Assembly (NCBI GenBank): GCA_018417955.1
Contig: JACTVC010000014.1
Location: 1-64,000, forward strand
DNA: 64,000 nt
Reading direction: 5' to 3'
From: Laccaria trichodermophora
Lineage: Eukaryota; Basidiomycota; Agaricomycetes; Agaricales; Hydnangiaceae
Each line of letters starts with the position of its first letter. Position 1 is the first letter of the stretch. Under the pieces are notes generated by a model. That model worked only from the letters and a program-made list of their open reading frames with translations, had not been told where the DNA came from and searched no databases. Positions 22,055 through 34,194 of this stretch are shown here, piece after piece. The translations under genes and the position numbers were made by a program.

Positions 22055-24289
22055 CGAAGATACCCGGATTCAATATTGTTACGGCATAGGATGCCTCCTT
22101 CAAGTTCCACAATACTAGGAGCCGAAGGCAGATAAAGTGTTGAGACGCTCATCGTTCCGAACACCAGCTTGTTGGATTCCACCACAACCCCCGAAAATTC
22201 TGCAGAATAAATTTATGTGAAGATTACCTGGTTATATATGCTTTGTGACATTGGACGATATCGTGTTTCCCTTACAATTTAAGCAACGACATAGTTCAGG
22301 TATCAGAATGGCCAGGAGGGAATAAATCGCCAAATTTCTACATTCATCTTCATCTCTTGCACAGAAGGTCTGCCTGAACAGCGACTAACGCGATGCATGT
22401 CTGACATCCACGCAATGAGTCATGCGTGGCTATAGGTTAGTTATTTACCCACCAATACAAAGGGGACGCCTCTGAGGTATACGACTGCATCTGTCTTCCG
22501 AGTTGGAGGTCAGAAACGAGACTAACCACACGATAAAAATACAAGTTAACAAACCTTCCTATTGTGGCTCAGATGCTGTTCATGTTGGCGAGGAATTCAG
22601 TAAGCTCTGTCTCGTCCTGACCCTTGCCGACCCAAGGTCGCCCCTCGGTAGGGAGCAACTTGGTTGTTGAGGGATGACCCTGTGGATGACCTGCGTTTTC
22701 CCTGAACACCCTCCGTGAGCGACGTGAAAAGGGAAGACAGAAAGGGGAAGAAAGCCAATCTGCATGTCCATTTTCGCTCTTCTTGATCCTCGCATCCCTC
22801 TTCTCGAATCACCTTGCCTCTTTTCTCCGCCCTCTGCCTTAACGTTGCACTCCACAGTGACCTTCCACATCGAATCTCTATTTCCTTCGCAGACTCCGGC
22901 GTCAGCAGCAAAGATCTTGCAAGATGACTTACAATCAGGTGAGTATTTTGATGCGTTGAAAAGAGCGAAGGCTGCGAGGGAAGGGGATCAACATGATCGC
23001 CGTAGTTTTTGATGCTGAGGAAGAACGGTACGTTAGCAAATGCTATGTCCGATTCCACGGTGACAACTCACGAAGTAAGTATCCCAGGCAACTCTCGCTC
23101 GAAATCCAGGATACAAAACGATGTGTAACAACTGACCACGAACACCTGTCTCGTCGTTACGCATTGACGTCCCACATCCGCATTGCTAATCTGCAAGACG
23201 GAACTAAGGGATCGGATGGCGTCGTCCAAGTTCGCTGACGGGGTGGAATGGGGTTCTGCGTCACAAATATGCGAGCTGAGTTGTTCAATGTGAGTTTTAT
23301 CCTCCCTTCCTCCACAAAGCCGGGATGCTGACCTTGAGCTCACGGCCAACATACGCCCGCCAAACTTTGCTTCCGAGCCGAGGGATCAATTGCTTGCAGA
23401 TCATCCAGATTGTCAGATCGTCCACATCCACATCAAGGGCAAAAAACCCGGGTTGAGCGCCTTGGGGTATGTATGGGTTCTGGGAACAAAAAATATACAT
23501 CAACTCTGCTTGTCGTGTATGCGAAAATACCAAATTATGCACCTTCTTGTATCCTTGATCTCTCACAGTGTCACCGTCAACGAACGCGCCCGCGAATCGA
23601 GTGGTACCACTTGTCGTTCACTACCCAACGGTGCCTTGCTCAACTCCAACGTTGTGGGCGACATTTAGGCGCCGTGGCTGAGGGGCTGGTTCTCCTGAAA
23701 AGAGGTACATTGACGTGTATATGAGCACTCTCAACTTTAATTACCTGTCCTTTAGCTCGGTTCTGTTGACAGAGGCTTTCTTCCTGCGGATCGCGTTGGC
23801 CTCGAGAATAACGAAAGGCCTGCCAGGATCGTACGGAACACGCGTTGCGCATGAGGTTTGATAGTTGGAGGTGAAGGTTCAGATGAAACAAGGTACGTTG
23901 AGGTCGATTGACGCGTCCTGTGCGGTAGATATTGGCTTACATGTCATCGTATCCCTCGCCATCCTCTTGGCCAATTGTAACCTCCTCGCCTACCGGTCAT
24001 TCTTGTAACCCAAATCCCTCGTCGTCGCTCGTGCCCAATGATTCCGCTCGCGTCGATGTTGCCCATCTCCCTGTCGAACGGCTTAAGAGTCGTCCGTAGA
24101 AAACGTGAGGTAAGGCCACATGCACGACCAAGGTTTAACGTGTCGGATCCTCCGTGGTAGAATACGTATTGAAATCGAATGCCTGTGATAGAAGTGAGGA
24201 CCGTCGCTGATATCCTTCGAACCGAGGCTTCCATTGCTTGAATTGTTCGAGGTGCCGTTCAGTGGGGTAGGCGGCGCGTAAAAGCAAGC
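22055..24289. other. No supported gene
   Basis: Around 2.2 kb with several short overlapping frames (for example 22764-23012 plus and 22597-23058 minus). None has recognisable domains or splice-consistent partners. No tandem or inverted repeat was noticed. The interval ends at the target duplication of a MITE. Confidence 0.35.
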
Positions 24290-24297
24290 TATATTGA

Positions 24298-24980
24298 CAA
24301 GGGGGTGCCGGCATCGAAAAAAAAGACCCGGGGTCGATTTTTTTGTTAAGGCGACATTGAGGTGGACTAACTAACTAACGTAATCAGGCACGTGTCTAAA
24401 TATAGCAATATGACATCATCTACATGAGAGCTCCCCCACACGTCCTCTCCCGGAAGCCGCACAAGACCCAATTCCGGGGTGCTGGCACCAGTTCCACACA
24501 TTTTAGATGGTGTCAGGCATATAACGTGAGTCGTAAAATCAGTCAGTTCTCATGATGCAATGTACTCACCCACTTTGTCTCGCAACCAGCTTGTTTGCAC
24601 TTGAGGACCTCATCCTCCAAGCCGTTGAGGACTATTCTAATGTTCATGTCATCAGTCAATGGACAAGTAGTTTGCTGGTAATAACTCATGAGGACACCAC
24701 ACTTGTGTGTGTAGATTTCGATGTAATTCAATAATGACAACCCAAATCAAACCAACCCAACTTGAAAATTAATGAATATCTTGTTTTCTGGTGCTTTATG
24801 GTCTCTATTGGATCTGTATTCTTCCCAGTACATTCTGTAGTTACTATATCATGTGACAAGATACTCAATTTGACGATCCAAGGCCCTCTGCTCAAGGTGT
24901 CTTTTCTTTTTTTTTCCCAGCCTGCGGCTGGACTAACTAACCAGGTCCCGGTATGGGATTCCCAGGCCGGCACCCCCTTG
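24298..24980. mobile_element. 683-bp MITE with 8-bp target duplication
   Basis: The terminal inverted repeats are CAAGGGGGTGCCGGC at 24298-24312 and its exact reverse complement at 24966-24980. They are flanked by the perfect direct repeat TATATTGA at 24290-24297 and 24981-24988. There is no transposase inside, only short frames. Subterminal phrases gactaactaac (near 24365 and 24931) occur at both sides. An 8-bp duplication fits hAT or KDZ-type integration. The perfect duplication suggests a fairly recent insertion. Confidence 0.9.
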
Positions 24981-25179
24981 TATATTGATACTGGATATGC
25001 TGTTCAAGTTGATATGTGAATTACATCTAAGGTGATGCTGACCCACCAGTATCAGCTACAAGGTTAAGGGGTGGCCATTTTGGATGGTATCATGGCCACG
25101 ATTTTTGTAATACGTGTTATTCTGATACCATCTCTTTATCTTTTCTCGTGGAAGTATGGAGATACCTTGGCTTGCAATG

Positions 25180-26540
25180 ATGTAGTTCACGCTATTTTGA
25201 TTCCTTCAACAATGACTTCTACCATGACTTTTTATGCAACAGTATTCAGATACTGTGGCTTGAATTTTGTAGTGCATGTTTTTCCCATACCTTCTTCCAT
25301 GATTTTTTTGGTTATGGTATTGGGATACTGTGGCTTGAATTTTGTAGTACATGTTTTTCCCATACCTTCTTTCATAATTTTTTTGGTTTATGGTATTGGG
25401 ATACTGTGGCTTGAATTTTGTAGTACATGTTTTTCCCATACTTTCCTCCATGATTTTGTTCGGTTAGGGTATCGGGATACTGTGGCTTGAATTTTGTAGT
25501 ACATGTTTTTACCATACCTTCTTTCATAATTTTTTCGGTTTACGGTATTGGGATACTGTGGCTTGAATTTTGTAGTACATGTTTTTCCCATACTTTCCTC
25601 CATGATTTTGTTCGGTTACGGTATCGGGATGCTGTGGCTTGAATTTTGTAGTACATGTTTTTTCCATACCTTCTTTCCTGATTTTTTTTGGCTACGGTAT
25701 TGGGATACTGTGGCTTGAATTTTGTAGTACATGTTTTTCCCATACCTTCTTTTGTGTTTTTTTTCGGCTACAGTATTGGGGTACTTTGGCTTGAATTTTG
25801 TAGTACATGTTTTTCCCATACTTTCCTCCATGATTTTGTTCGGTTATGGTATCGGGATACTGTGGCTTGAATTTTGTAGTACATGTTTTTCCCATACCTT
25901 CTTTCGTGATTTTGTTCGGATACAGTATTGGGATACTGTGATTTGAATTTTGTAGTACATGTTCTTCCCATACTTTCCTCCATGATTTTGTTTGGCTACG
26001 GTATCAGGATACTGTGGCTTGAATTATGTAGTGCATGTTTTTCCCATACCTTCTTTCATGATTTTGTTTGGATACGGTATCGGGATACTGTGATTTGAAT
26101 TTTGTAGTACATGTTTTTCCCATACCTTCTTTCAAGATTTCTTCTGTTATGGTATTGTGATACTTTGGCTTGAATTTTGTAGTACATGTTTTTCCCATAC
26201 TTTCCTCCATGATTTTGTTCAGTTAAGGTATCAGGATACTGTGGCTTGAATTTTGTAGTACATGTTTTTTCCATACCTTCTTTTGTGATTTTTTTCAGCT
26301 ATAGTATTGGGATACTGTGATTTGAATTTTGTAGTACATGCTTTCCCCATACCTTCTTCCATGTTTTTTTTCGGTCACGGTATTGGGATACTGTTGTGGC
26401 TTGAATTTTGTAGTAGATGTTTTTACCATACCTTCTTTCATAATTTTTTTTGGTTACGGTATTGGGATACTGTGGCTCTAATTTTGTAGTACATGTTTTT
26501 CCCATACCTTCTTTCATGATTTTTTTTCGTATTCACCTTC
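25180..26540. repeat. About 75-bp minisatellite, roughly 17 copies
   Basis: A tandem array with key phrases GGGATACTGTGGCTTGAATT, TTGTAGTACATGTTTTTCCC and ATACCTTCTTTCATGATTTT in order, plus a variable ggttacggtatt joint. The unit is close to 75 bp, so long frames stay open on both strands and repeat the same roughly 25-residue peptide. These frames are an effect of the period and not genes. Copies differ mainly in T-run length and single substitutions. Confidence 0.92.
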
Positions 26541-26649
26541 TCCCGATACCTTCCATCTAATTTTCATGTGAGATTTCGAGATAATGTGGCTTTCATTTTC
26601 ATTGCAGACTTCAATGAAACTCATTACCAGATTCTCCAGCTAAAATCAA

Positions 26650-27523
26650 TCAATCACTGCCCTCCTGGTGTACCTCCTCCTTCTCCCCTTCATCCTGTAA
26701 AGAAAACCCTGGAATGTCGACCCCTTGCTCTTCAAGCCACTCCACCATGTGCTCAACTTGAATTAAACGAAGACGCTCCATATAACCATCCTCCCCCCAG
26801 CGAACACTGTAAAGGTCTTTGAGTGTAATACCACTCATATCCATGTAGGCCTCGGAAAAAAAAGCACGAAGATGAGGAGGGATAGGATCAGACTGAAGAT
26901 CCTGCCTGATATGTATATTAGGATTGCTAGACCCAACGGTCCAAGACTTGAACCAGAAGAAATCCAACAGGGCCTGGCGAGCACTGCAGCTGCAGTCAAA
27001 GTGGTTCCAATGCGCAGCATGTTCATAATCTCTCCTATAGCCGACACCCTCAATTTGAATTGCAGTATCAAACTTACTGAATGATTGGGCACTGTGATGG
27101 CGGCTGTGGTATCGGCAGATGAGCCACTTACGTTGAAGGATGTGGAGTGAGAGGTCCACCGATGTTGTCCCAGCATCACAAATCAGCTCAGATATATCCC
27201 ATATCTTCTTCTTGATTTCCGACTGGATTGGAGTGCCATCCAACTTGTAGCGCTCAACTTGGAAGCGCACTGTCTCTGTGAGTGGCAGCAATGAGCAGCA
27301 ATTTGGAAATGGCATGTTAAGGAGGATACTCACCTTCAACCTTCTTTCGCGCCTCTTCATCAAGATGGTAGTAATTCCAATGGGTCTTGTTGTAGTCGGG
27401 AATCTTCTCATCATCGAGCTCATGTGACCTTGAAGTTGTACCTGACTTCTTGAAGTTCTTCACCCGATCAGACTCGAGGGAATCCGATGCCGCCTGTGAG
27501 AACGTATATCTACTCACCTCCAT
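26650..27523 (-). CDS. Hypothetical two-exon protein, about 271 aa
   Basis: Exons on the minus strand are 27523-27334 and 27275-26650, with a 58-nt GTGAGT...CAG intron in phase 1. A possible second intron at 27131-27077 has good borders but is 55 nt, and removing it would break the frame, so it is taken as exon. The protein contains IWDISELICDAGTTSVDLSL, an HFDCSCSARQ cysteine stretch, a Trp-rich FFWFKSWTVG and an acidic Glu-rich C-terminus. No family is recognised. The start is uncertain: the first codons (ATGGAG followed by a GTGAGT and a nearby CACAG) could themselves border an intron. The gene ends beside the 75-bp minisatellite and is divergent from the Gypsy element. Confidence 0.6.
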
Positions 27524-27599
27524 TTACGTGACATAGTAGCACCCGTATTTACTCTTGTTTGTTATCTCGTACATAGTCAGCGCGCACAAACAATAGAAG

Positions 27600-28471
27600 G
27601 CAACTTGAAACCACTACTACTTTATATGTGGATCGAGTCACAACTCTTCTTCACAGCTAGACGACCTAATGTCTCCCCTCTGGGATATCAGAGCCCCGCG
27701 CTGGGTGATAGCACTCCTGTTCCAGGATCACAGGATGCCCAGCCTGTGTCTCTACACCCCAAGACCGCACCTACGACTCTCAGCCGCGTTCCACGACTTT
27801 TCACCTCCACTGTCTCACTGAGCCAAACTCATCGAGAAGTCAGAAGCGAACCACGGATTTCACAATGGTGGGGGCACCACAGACTTCATCAAGATGAAGT
27901 CCCTGAGTGCCTGACTACGGAGGAAACGTGACAGGTGAGTCCCATCAACATAAACTGTCAATTAACGACAGTCCCTAGACCACCAAACTCCACCAAACCC
28001 CGAGTAGGTGGAACGGTGGCCAACGACCCTACAAGACCCTTGTTAGCGCGCTCCCTCGCTGCTTTCAAGGGTGAGATCGTTGACGTTAACTCACACGGAC
28101 CCTCGTTAGCGCACTCGTTCGCTGCTTTCGAGGGTGAAGACATGGACGACAACACCTCATCTTCCATGACCCTAGCTTCGCCTTCCCGATTGACGAGTAG
28201 TCTAGACGACCCATACAAGCCAATGGACGTCATGACAATTAACCCTGATAGACCAACTCTCCCAACACATAAGAGCTATGCCCTACGACTACGTCCAATT
28301 CTAAACTACTCCGTCAAAGAGGAACCTCCCCCAAGCGAGAGGAACCCCTCCTGGAATATGACCCTAATTATAGGATCACCTAGGAATTCCTGACCCTGTA
28401 CGCGCCCTGAATTTCAAACAACCCTACTTAAACAGGGCGCTTGCTGGCAAACCTCCCTAACCTCCACTACC
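27600..28471 (+). other. Probable Gypsy 5' region; possible PBS
   Basis: This stretch precedes the gag start. No second LTR copy is available in the window for comparison, so LTR borders cannot be set. TGGGATATCAGAGCC at 27681-27695 resembles the TGGTATCAGAGC primer-binding site used with initiator tRNA-Met, with an inserted G, and is only a candidate. A coding-like frame at 27935-28393 includes a roughly 75-bp direct duplication (about 28028-28088 and 28103-28163; encoded RSLAAFKGE and HSFAAFEGE). Confidence 0.4.
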
Positions 28472-29185
28472 ATGAGCTCGACCACTCCATCTGGAGGAGA
28501 CGAACTACAGAAGAACAAGATATGCAACACCAATAACTCCGCTAGTCGCGAAATAGTGACCCCCTTGACGACAAGGAAGAAAGGGAAGGGAGTAGCAATG
28601 ACTGAGGAACTGGACCCAGAGGCCACCTCCCCCTCAAATGGCAGTCCTATGCCACTCGCCGGTCCAGTGCTCACTGGACCCCACCACCCAGACTCCTCAC
28701 TCCTCACTGCTTCTCAAAGCGCGAAACGCACGCCTGCTGCTAACAGAAGCGCGAGCTCACAACCCGCTGCTAGTAGAAGCACAAGTGGACCACCCGCTGC
28801 TCCTAAAAGCGCGAACAACTCGAACAAGACCTCGCGAAAGCCTTCAACTTCAGGTGCAAATCAACCTGCAGCCCCCATTCAACAAGTTCAAGCTCCAATA
28901 TCCGAGACAGCTCAAGCCTTCAGGGACAACTTGTTGAATCTCCAAGCCGCCATGCTAAAGGAGACCGTCAACGATGACGAAACCCAAGCATCTTCGCCGA
29001 GCAATGTCGAAGAAGAGAAGAAGTCGAACTCTGTCTCTGAGGAAGACATGGAGTCCGAACCCCAGACAATCTTCTGGGATATCGACGCAGCCAGGAATAT
29101 ACCTATCTGGGCTGAACCTATTACACGTTCAACCGAACGCATGTTTGGCAAATTCGACCCAGCCGTCGGATGGGTGGTAACCACT
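28472..29185 (+). pseudogene. gag: Gypsy gag, N-terminal fragment
   Basis: Open from ATG 28472 to the foldback A insertion after ACC ACT at 29180-29185 (about 238 codons). It is rich in Ser, Pro, Ala, Asn and Thr, contains short internal repeats of the kind RTPAANRSASSQPAASRSTS, and then an acidic helical part (QAFRDNLLNLQAAMLKETVN). It ends in FDPAVGWVVTT. As the N-terminal part of a retrotransposon Gag it would assemble particles in the cytoplasm. After virtual removal of the insertion the next gag fragment is shifted by one frame, so another lesion exists. Confidence 0.7.
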
Positions 29186-30039
29186 TTTATGATAAAAACC
29201 AGACATCTGCCTGGAGGGCGATATCCTCAGTGCCTAGAGGTTTAATGAGATGTCTCATTCTTTTTGCCTGACATTTTCATTCATTAAGTTCTCTGGATAT
29301 CTCATTTTTCTTTTCATATAGAAGCCTGGAAATTTCAATGGATATTTCATTCTTAGCCACAGGATATTTCATTCTTAGCTCTGGGATATTTCGTTGCACT
29401 TTTCATTTGGATGCCTGGCAATTTCAATGGATATTTCATTCTTGTTCCTAGGATATTTCATTGTGCTTTTCATTTGGATGCCTGGCAATTTCAATGGATA
29501 TTTCATTCTTGTTCCTAGGATATTTCATTGCACTAAAAATAGCTATAAAATCAGATCAAATTAGAAATTGATAGGAATGGTGTATGGGATGTCAGGTACC
29601 ATTTTCAGGCTCCACTATGCACATCCAGTAAAGAAAATATCATTGGAGATGACCAAAAGGTTGAAGAAACCAAGATGAGAATGATGATGCATGTCAGGGT
29701 CCACCTGATAGGTTGTTTGGGAGGGTGGTCACATGATCAATGTCCTAAAATGGTCAAAAAAATGAAAGTTGTAGCCCTGCACTGTAGCTTCCAGAATGTG
29801 TTTGAATTATGTTCTAAAGTGCTCCCATTGTGGAGATATGAGGCAAAGAGTTTTTCTTATCACTGGCTTGTTTCAACCTTTTTGCATTTTTCTCCATCAA
29901 AACAACACCAATCAAGATGATTTCAACACATTTAGAAAGGTAAAAGAAAAGGCTACAATTATTATATCATGGGAAAAATGACCAAAAAAGGAAAATGCAT
30001 AACCTAAAAGGGACATTGACACTGACAGACCACAAAAGA

Positions 30040-30240
30040 CCACAAAAAGTTGAACATAGACTACAAACTTTATTGATAGACCCCAAAAGACTACAGAAGT
30101 CAGACTTACACTACACAGGTTAGTGATAGCTACAAAAGTTGGACATAGACTAGTATGCTAATGGACTACAAAAGACTACAAAAGTTGGACATAGACTACA
30201 AAGTTTACTGATAGACTACAAAAGACTACAAAAGTTGGCA
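30040..30240. repeat. ACTACAAAAG minisatellite in foldback A (left arm)
   Basis: Tandem copies built from gactacaaaag, ttggacatagactacaaa and gttt. The inverted counterpart is at about 31665-31865 in the right arm. The ACTACAAA core also dominates the inner repeats of foldback B. Confidence 0.8.
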
Positions 30241-30262
30241 AGGTTAGGGTTAGGGTTAAAAG
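30241..30262 (+). repeat. Short telomere-like TTAGGG run in foldback A
   Basis: AGGTTAGGGTTAGGGTTAAA at 30241-30260 contains two full TTAGGG units plus partial ones, with the inverted copy at 31641-31662. It is too short to be telomeric. It may be an internal motif of the element. Confidence 0.6.
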
Positions 30263-30475
30263 GTCATCCAATGTCACCATGCCCCATCCATCCCATTCAA
30301 GGCAGATATTTGATGGGGAAGTGGCTGGGGCATGTACAGAAACATTGCAGGGACCTTACTCCAAAAATTACCAAAGGAAGTTTGTAGTGTCCACTTTTTG
30401 AGACTACAAGATTTGTAGTCTGCTTTTCTGACATGTAGTTTGTAGTGTCTGAACTATGTAGAGGTTTATGGGGAT

Positions 30476-31364
30476 AATGTTGAAGGATTCAGATGACTTC
30501 CCACCTGTGATATAGGATTGGAAGGGAATCCCCAGAGGCCATAGTCAAACAGTGGTATATAGCTAGATTTGGATATCTTACATAATATATTGATCTTTTG
30601 TCTTGAACCACCATCTTGTCAGCAGTCTTGCCATCCTCTTGCACTACATGTAGTGCTTTGTATATCTGTACTTTCTACAGTATGCATAATCATGTTGGGC
30701 CAGCTGAGCATCCTGTAACTGCTCATTGCTCACCCATGGGTGTTGATCCCAGATCCACCCATTCTTGCCTCGTCCTTCCCTCTTGGCTTCAGCTATGCAA
30801 GAAGTTCAGAGTGAACACTTCACACCACCTATTGATTGCCCTTGCTGCATCATCAGTTTTTAACATCATGCCCAGGTTGTCTATCACATCAGAAGAGGCT
30901 ATTCTACACTTTCATATTGATAACTACTCTTCTATCTCTAAGCATACTTCACTTTGGTATGATTTATTTGAGGGCTACAATCCTATATGGATTCTTAGCT
31001 GTACTCATCCATGAATCAAGATGAAGGACAGCAGGGCCAAGTCTCTCTGTCAATCTTCAGTTAGGATTCAGCAACCTTGAATTTGGTATACCTTTTGCAT
31101 CATGATGTGACTTTGGTGTTGAATGATGTGACTTTGGTGTTGAATGTAAGAACACCTCCAAGGACCAATCAGCCCATGATCAACACAGTATTATAGTCCT
31201 CAAAGCATCTATACCAGAGCTATGTATGCATTGAAATTGGACAGTTGGGATCAATATGAAAGCAAAGAATAGCCTCTTTCGATGTGAAGGGCAGCTGGGG
31301 CATGTTGTCAAAAACTAATGATGCAGCAATGGCAATATCTGAAGTCATGTCCCTCAATGATATC
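30476..31364. other. Spacer of foldback A
   Basis: Single-copy sequence between the arms. A 132-codon frame at 30616-31014 on the plus strand has no recognisable motif. A short direct repeat, gatgtgactttggtgttgaat, occurs near 31102 and 31122. No gene can be supported. Confidence 0.5.
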
Positions 31365-32663
31365 CACATGAACCTCTACATAGTCTGAACACTACAAACT
31401 ACATGTCAGCAAAGTGGACTGCAAAATCTTGTAGTCTCAAAAAGCAGACACTACAGACTTTTGTAGTCTCAAAAAGCAGACACTAAAAACTACTGTAGTC
31501 TCAAAAAGTGGACACTACAAACTTCCTTTGGTAATTTTTGGAGTAAGGTCCCTGCAATGTTTCTGTACATGCCCCAGCCACTTCCCCATCAAATATCTGC
31601 CTTGAATGGGATGGATGGGGCATGGTGACATTGGATGACCTTTTAACCCTAACCCTAACCTTGCCAACTTTTGTAGTCTTTTGTAGTCTATCAGTAAACT
31701 TTGTAGTCTATGTCCAACTTTTGTAGTCTTTTGTAGTCCATTAGCATACTAGTCTATGTCCAACTTTTGTAGCTATCACTAACCTGTGTAGTGTAAGTCT
31801 GACTTCTGTAGTCTTTTGGGGTCTATCAATAAAGTTTGTAGTCTATGTTCAACTTTTTGTGGTCTTTTGTGGTCTGTCAGTGTCAATGTCCCTTTTAGGT
31901 TATGCATTTTCCTTTTTTGGTCATTTTTCCCATGATATAATAATTGTAGCCTTTTCTTTTACCTTTCTAAATGTGTTGAAATCATCTTGATTGGTGTTGT
32001 TTTGATGGAGAAAAATGCAAAAAGGTTGAAACAAGCCAGTGATAAGAAAAACTCTTTGCCTCATATCTCCACAATGGGAGCACTTTAGAACATAATTCAA
32101 ACACATTCTGGAAGCTACAGTGCAGGGCTACAACTTTCATTTTTTTGACCATTTTAGGACATTGATCATGTGACCACCCTCCCAAACAACCTATCAGGTG
32201 GACCCTGACATGCATCATCATTCTCATCTTGGTTTCTTCAACCTTTTGGTCATCTCCAATGATATTTTCTTTACTGGATGTGCATAGTGGAGCCTGAAAA
32301 TGGTACCTGACATCCCATACACCATTCCTATCAATTTCTAATTTGATCTGATTTTATAGCTATTTTTAGTGCAATGAAATATCCTAGGAACAAGAATGAA
32401 ATATCCATTGAAATTGCCAGGCATCCAAATGAAAAGTGCAACGAAATATCCCAGAGCTAAGAATGAAATATCCTGTGGCTAAGAATGAAATATCCATTGA
32501 AATTTCCAGGCTTCTATATGAAAAGAAAAATGAGATATCCAGAGAACTTAATGAATGAAAATGTCAGGCAAAAAGAATGAGACATCTCATTAAACCTCTA
32601 GGCACTGAGGATATCGCCCTCCAGGCAGATGTCTGATTTTTATCATAAAAATGGTTACCACTA

Positions 32664-32895
32664 GTGGCCGTCAATGAAGATATTCTTGTACCCATGGGTG
32701 CTATAGATGGAGTGATACCCAGTAGCACGAAGTATGAATGCGACCGACTGAGAAGTGCAGTCGAATTAATCTACCACACTCTGAGGGATTGTCGATGGGA
32801 AAATCTAGGAACCGCTGTACGAAAGTTCACTGAATACGAAGTCAGCAAGAGCGATCTAGTAAGGCACACTGGCCAAACCACTAGTATCTACCACT
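32664..32895 (+). pseudogene. gag: Gypsy gag fragment between foldbacks A and B
   Basis: About 77 codons open in one frame, reading AVNEDILVPMGAIDGVIPSS and then SAVELIYHTLRDCRW and RKFTEYEVSKSDL. It lies between the right flank of foldback A and the left flank of foldback B and has coding texture matching gag. It is in a different frame from the preceding and the following gag fragments when single TSD copies are joined. Confidence 0.6.
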
Positions 32896-32999
32896 TTTTA
32901 TGATAAAATACAGTCAAGTGCCTGCACAACTTTTTGGTAAATGGCACTGTGGTCTTATGAAATGAGAAACATGGGGGAAATCTAATGAAACATGTTTCA

Positions 33000-33680
33000 T
33001 TGTTGGCCCAGACCATTTCATATATATCTCATTGTTTCCCTAGCAATATTTCTTTGCCATTTCTTTCCCATTTCATTGGCTGACTGGCTATATTTCTTTT
33101 CCATTTCATTGGTTGCCTGGCCATATTTTTTTTCTATTTCATTGTTTCCCTAGCAATATTTCTTCGCAATTTCTTTCCCATTTCATTCATATTTCTTTCC
33201 CATTTCATTCATATTTCTTTTCCATTTCATTGTTTCCCTAGCAATATTTCTTCGCCATTTCATTGCTATTTCATTGGCTGCCTAGCCATATTTCTTTCCC
33301 ATTTCATTGTTTCCCCAGCAATATTTCTTCGCCATTCCATTGGCTGCCTAGCAATATTTCTTTCCCATTTCTTTTCCATTTCATTGTTTCCCTAGCAATA
33401 TTTCTTTTCCATTTCATTGTTTCCCTGGCAATATTTCTTTGCCATTTCTTTCCCATTTCTTTTCCATTTCATTGTTTCCCCAGCAATATTTCTTTGCCAT
33501 TTCTTTCCCATTTCATTGACTCCCTAGCAATATTTCTTCGCCATTTCTTTCCCATTTCATTGGCTGCCTAGCCATATTTCTTTCCCATTTCTTTTCCATT
33601 TCATTGTTTCCCTAGCAATATTTCTTCGCCATTTCTTTCCCATTTCATTGGCTGCCTGGCTATATTTCTTTGCCATCTTG
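33000..33680. repeat. TTTCTTTCCCATTTC minisatellite, left arm of foldback B
   Basis: Dozens of short units combining catttctttcccatttcatt, tgtttccctagcaatatttc and ttcgccatttc. The inverted array at about 36270-37530 is about twice as long, so the arms have expanded or contracted independently after they formed. Frames through the array read Phe/Pro/His/Ser-rich peptides and are not genes. Confidence 0.9.
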
Positions 33681-34194
33681 TCAGGGTCCATCCAATGGGT
33701 CATCAGGAGGGTGGTCACATGACCAATTTCCTAAAATGGTCAAAATACAAAATTAATAGCCCTGAATTGTAGCTTTCAGAATCTGTTTGAATTATGTTCT
33801 AAAGTGCTCTCATTGTGGAGATATGAGGCAAATGAATTTTTACAGCGCCGGCTTTTTTCAACCTTTTTGTCTTTTTCTCCAGGAAAACAACACCAAACAA
33901 TATAATTTTAACATATTTAGAAAGCTAAGAAAAGGGGCTACAATTATCATATTATAGAAAAATTGACTCAAAAAGGAAGGTGCATAGCCTAAAAGGGACA
34001 TGCACACTAGTAGACTACAAAAGTCAGACCTAGACTAGAAATTTTACCAATAGGTTTACCAATAGATTACAAAAGTCAGACATAGAATACAAAAATGAGT
34101 AATGCACTACAAAAGACTACAAAGAGCTGGACATAGACTACAAAGTTTACTAATGGGCTATGACAGACTTCAAGAGTTGGACATACACCACAAA

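Larger units (their letters stand above)
29186..32654. mobile_element. Foldback element A, 3.5 kb palindrome
   Basis: Two inverted arms of about 1.29 kb (29186-30475 and about 31365-32654) flank a spacer of about 0.9 kb. The arms match almost base for base. The flanks TAACCACT (29178-29185) and TTACCACT (32655-32662) agree at 7 of 8 positions and are read as the target duplication. Inverted similarity continues outward through GTGGTA/TACCAC, so the exact ends are ambiguous by several bases. The terminal core is TTTATGATAAAA. Arms contain an actacaaaagactacaaaag minisatellite and TTAGGG-like repeats. There is no coding frame of substance. Confidence 0.9.

Noticed and set aside
25206..25983. 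Many 60-80 codon frames, plus and minus, in the 75-bp minisatellite
   Set aside because: Each is the same translated repeat unit; the period near a multiple of three keeps frames open by arithmetic.
27077..27131. Second intron in the 26650-27523 gene
   Set aside because: The borders look good, but 55 nt would shift the frame, while leaving it in keeps a continuous, reasonable protein.
27600..27930. Defined 5' LTR of the Gypsy element
   Set aside because: Without a second copy in the window, the LTR limits cannot be established; only a weak primer-binding-site candidate is seen.
30241..30262. Telomere or internal telomere fusion
   Set aside because: There are only two to three TTAGGG units, mirrored inside a transposable element.
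33263..33571. Phe/Pro/Ser-rich frame in foldback B
   Set aside because: It is translation of the catttctttccc minisatellite.
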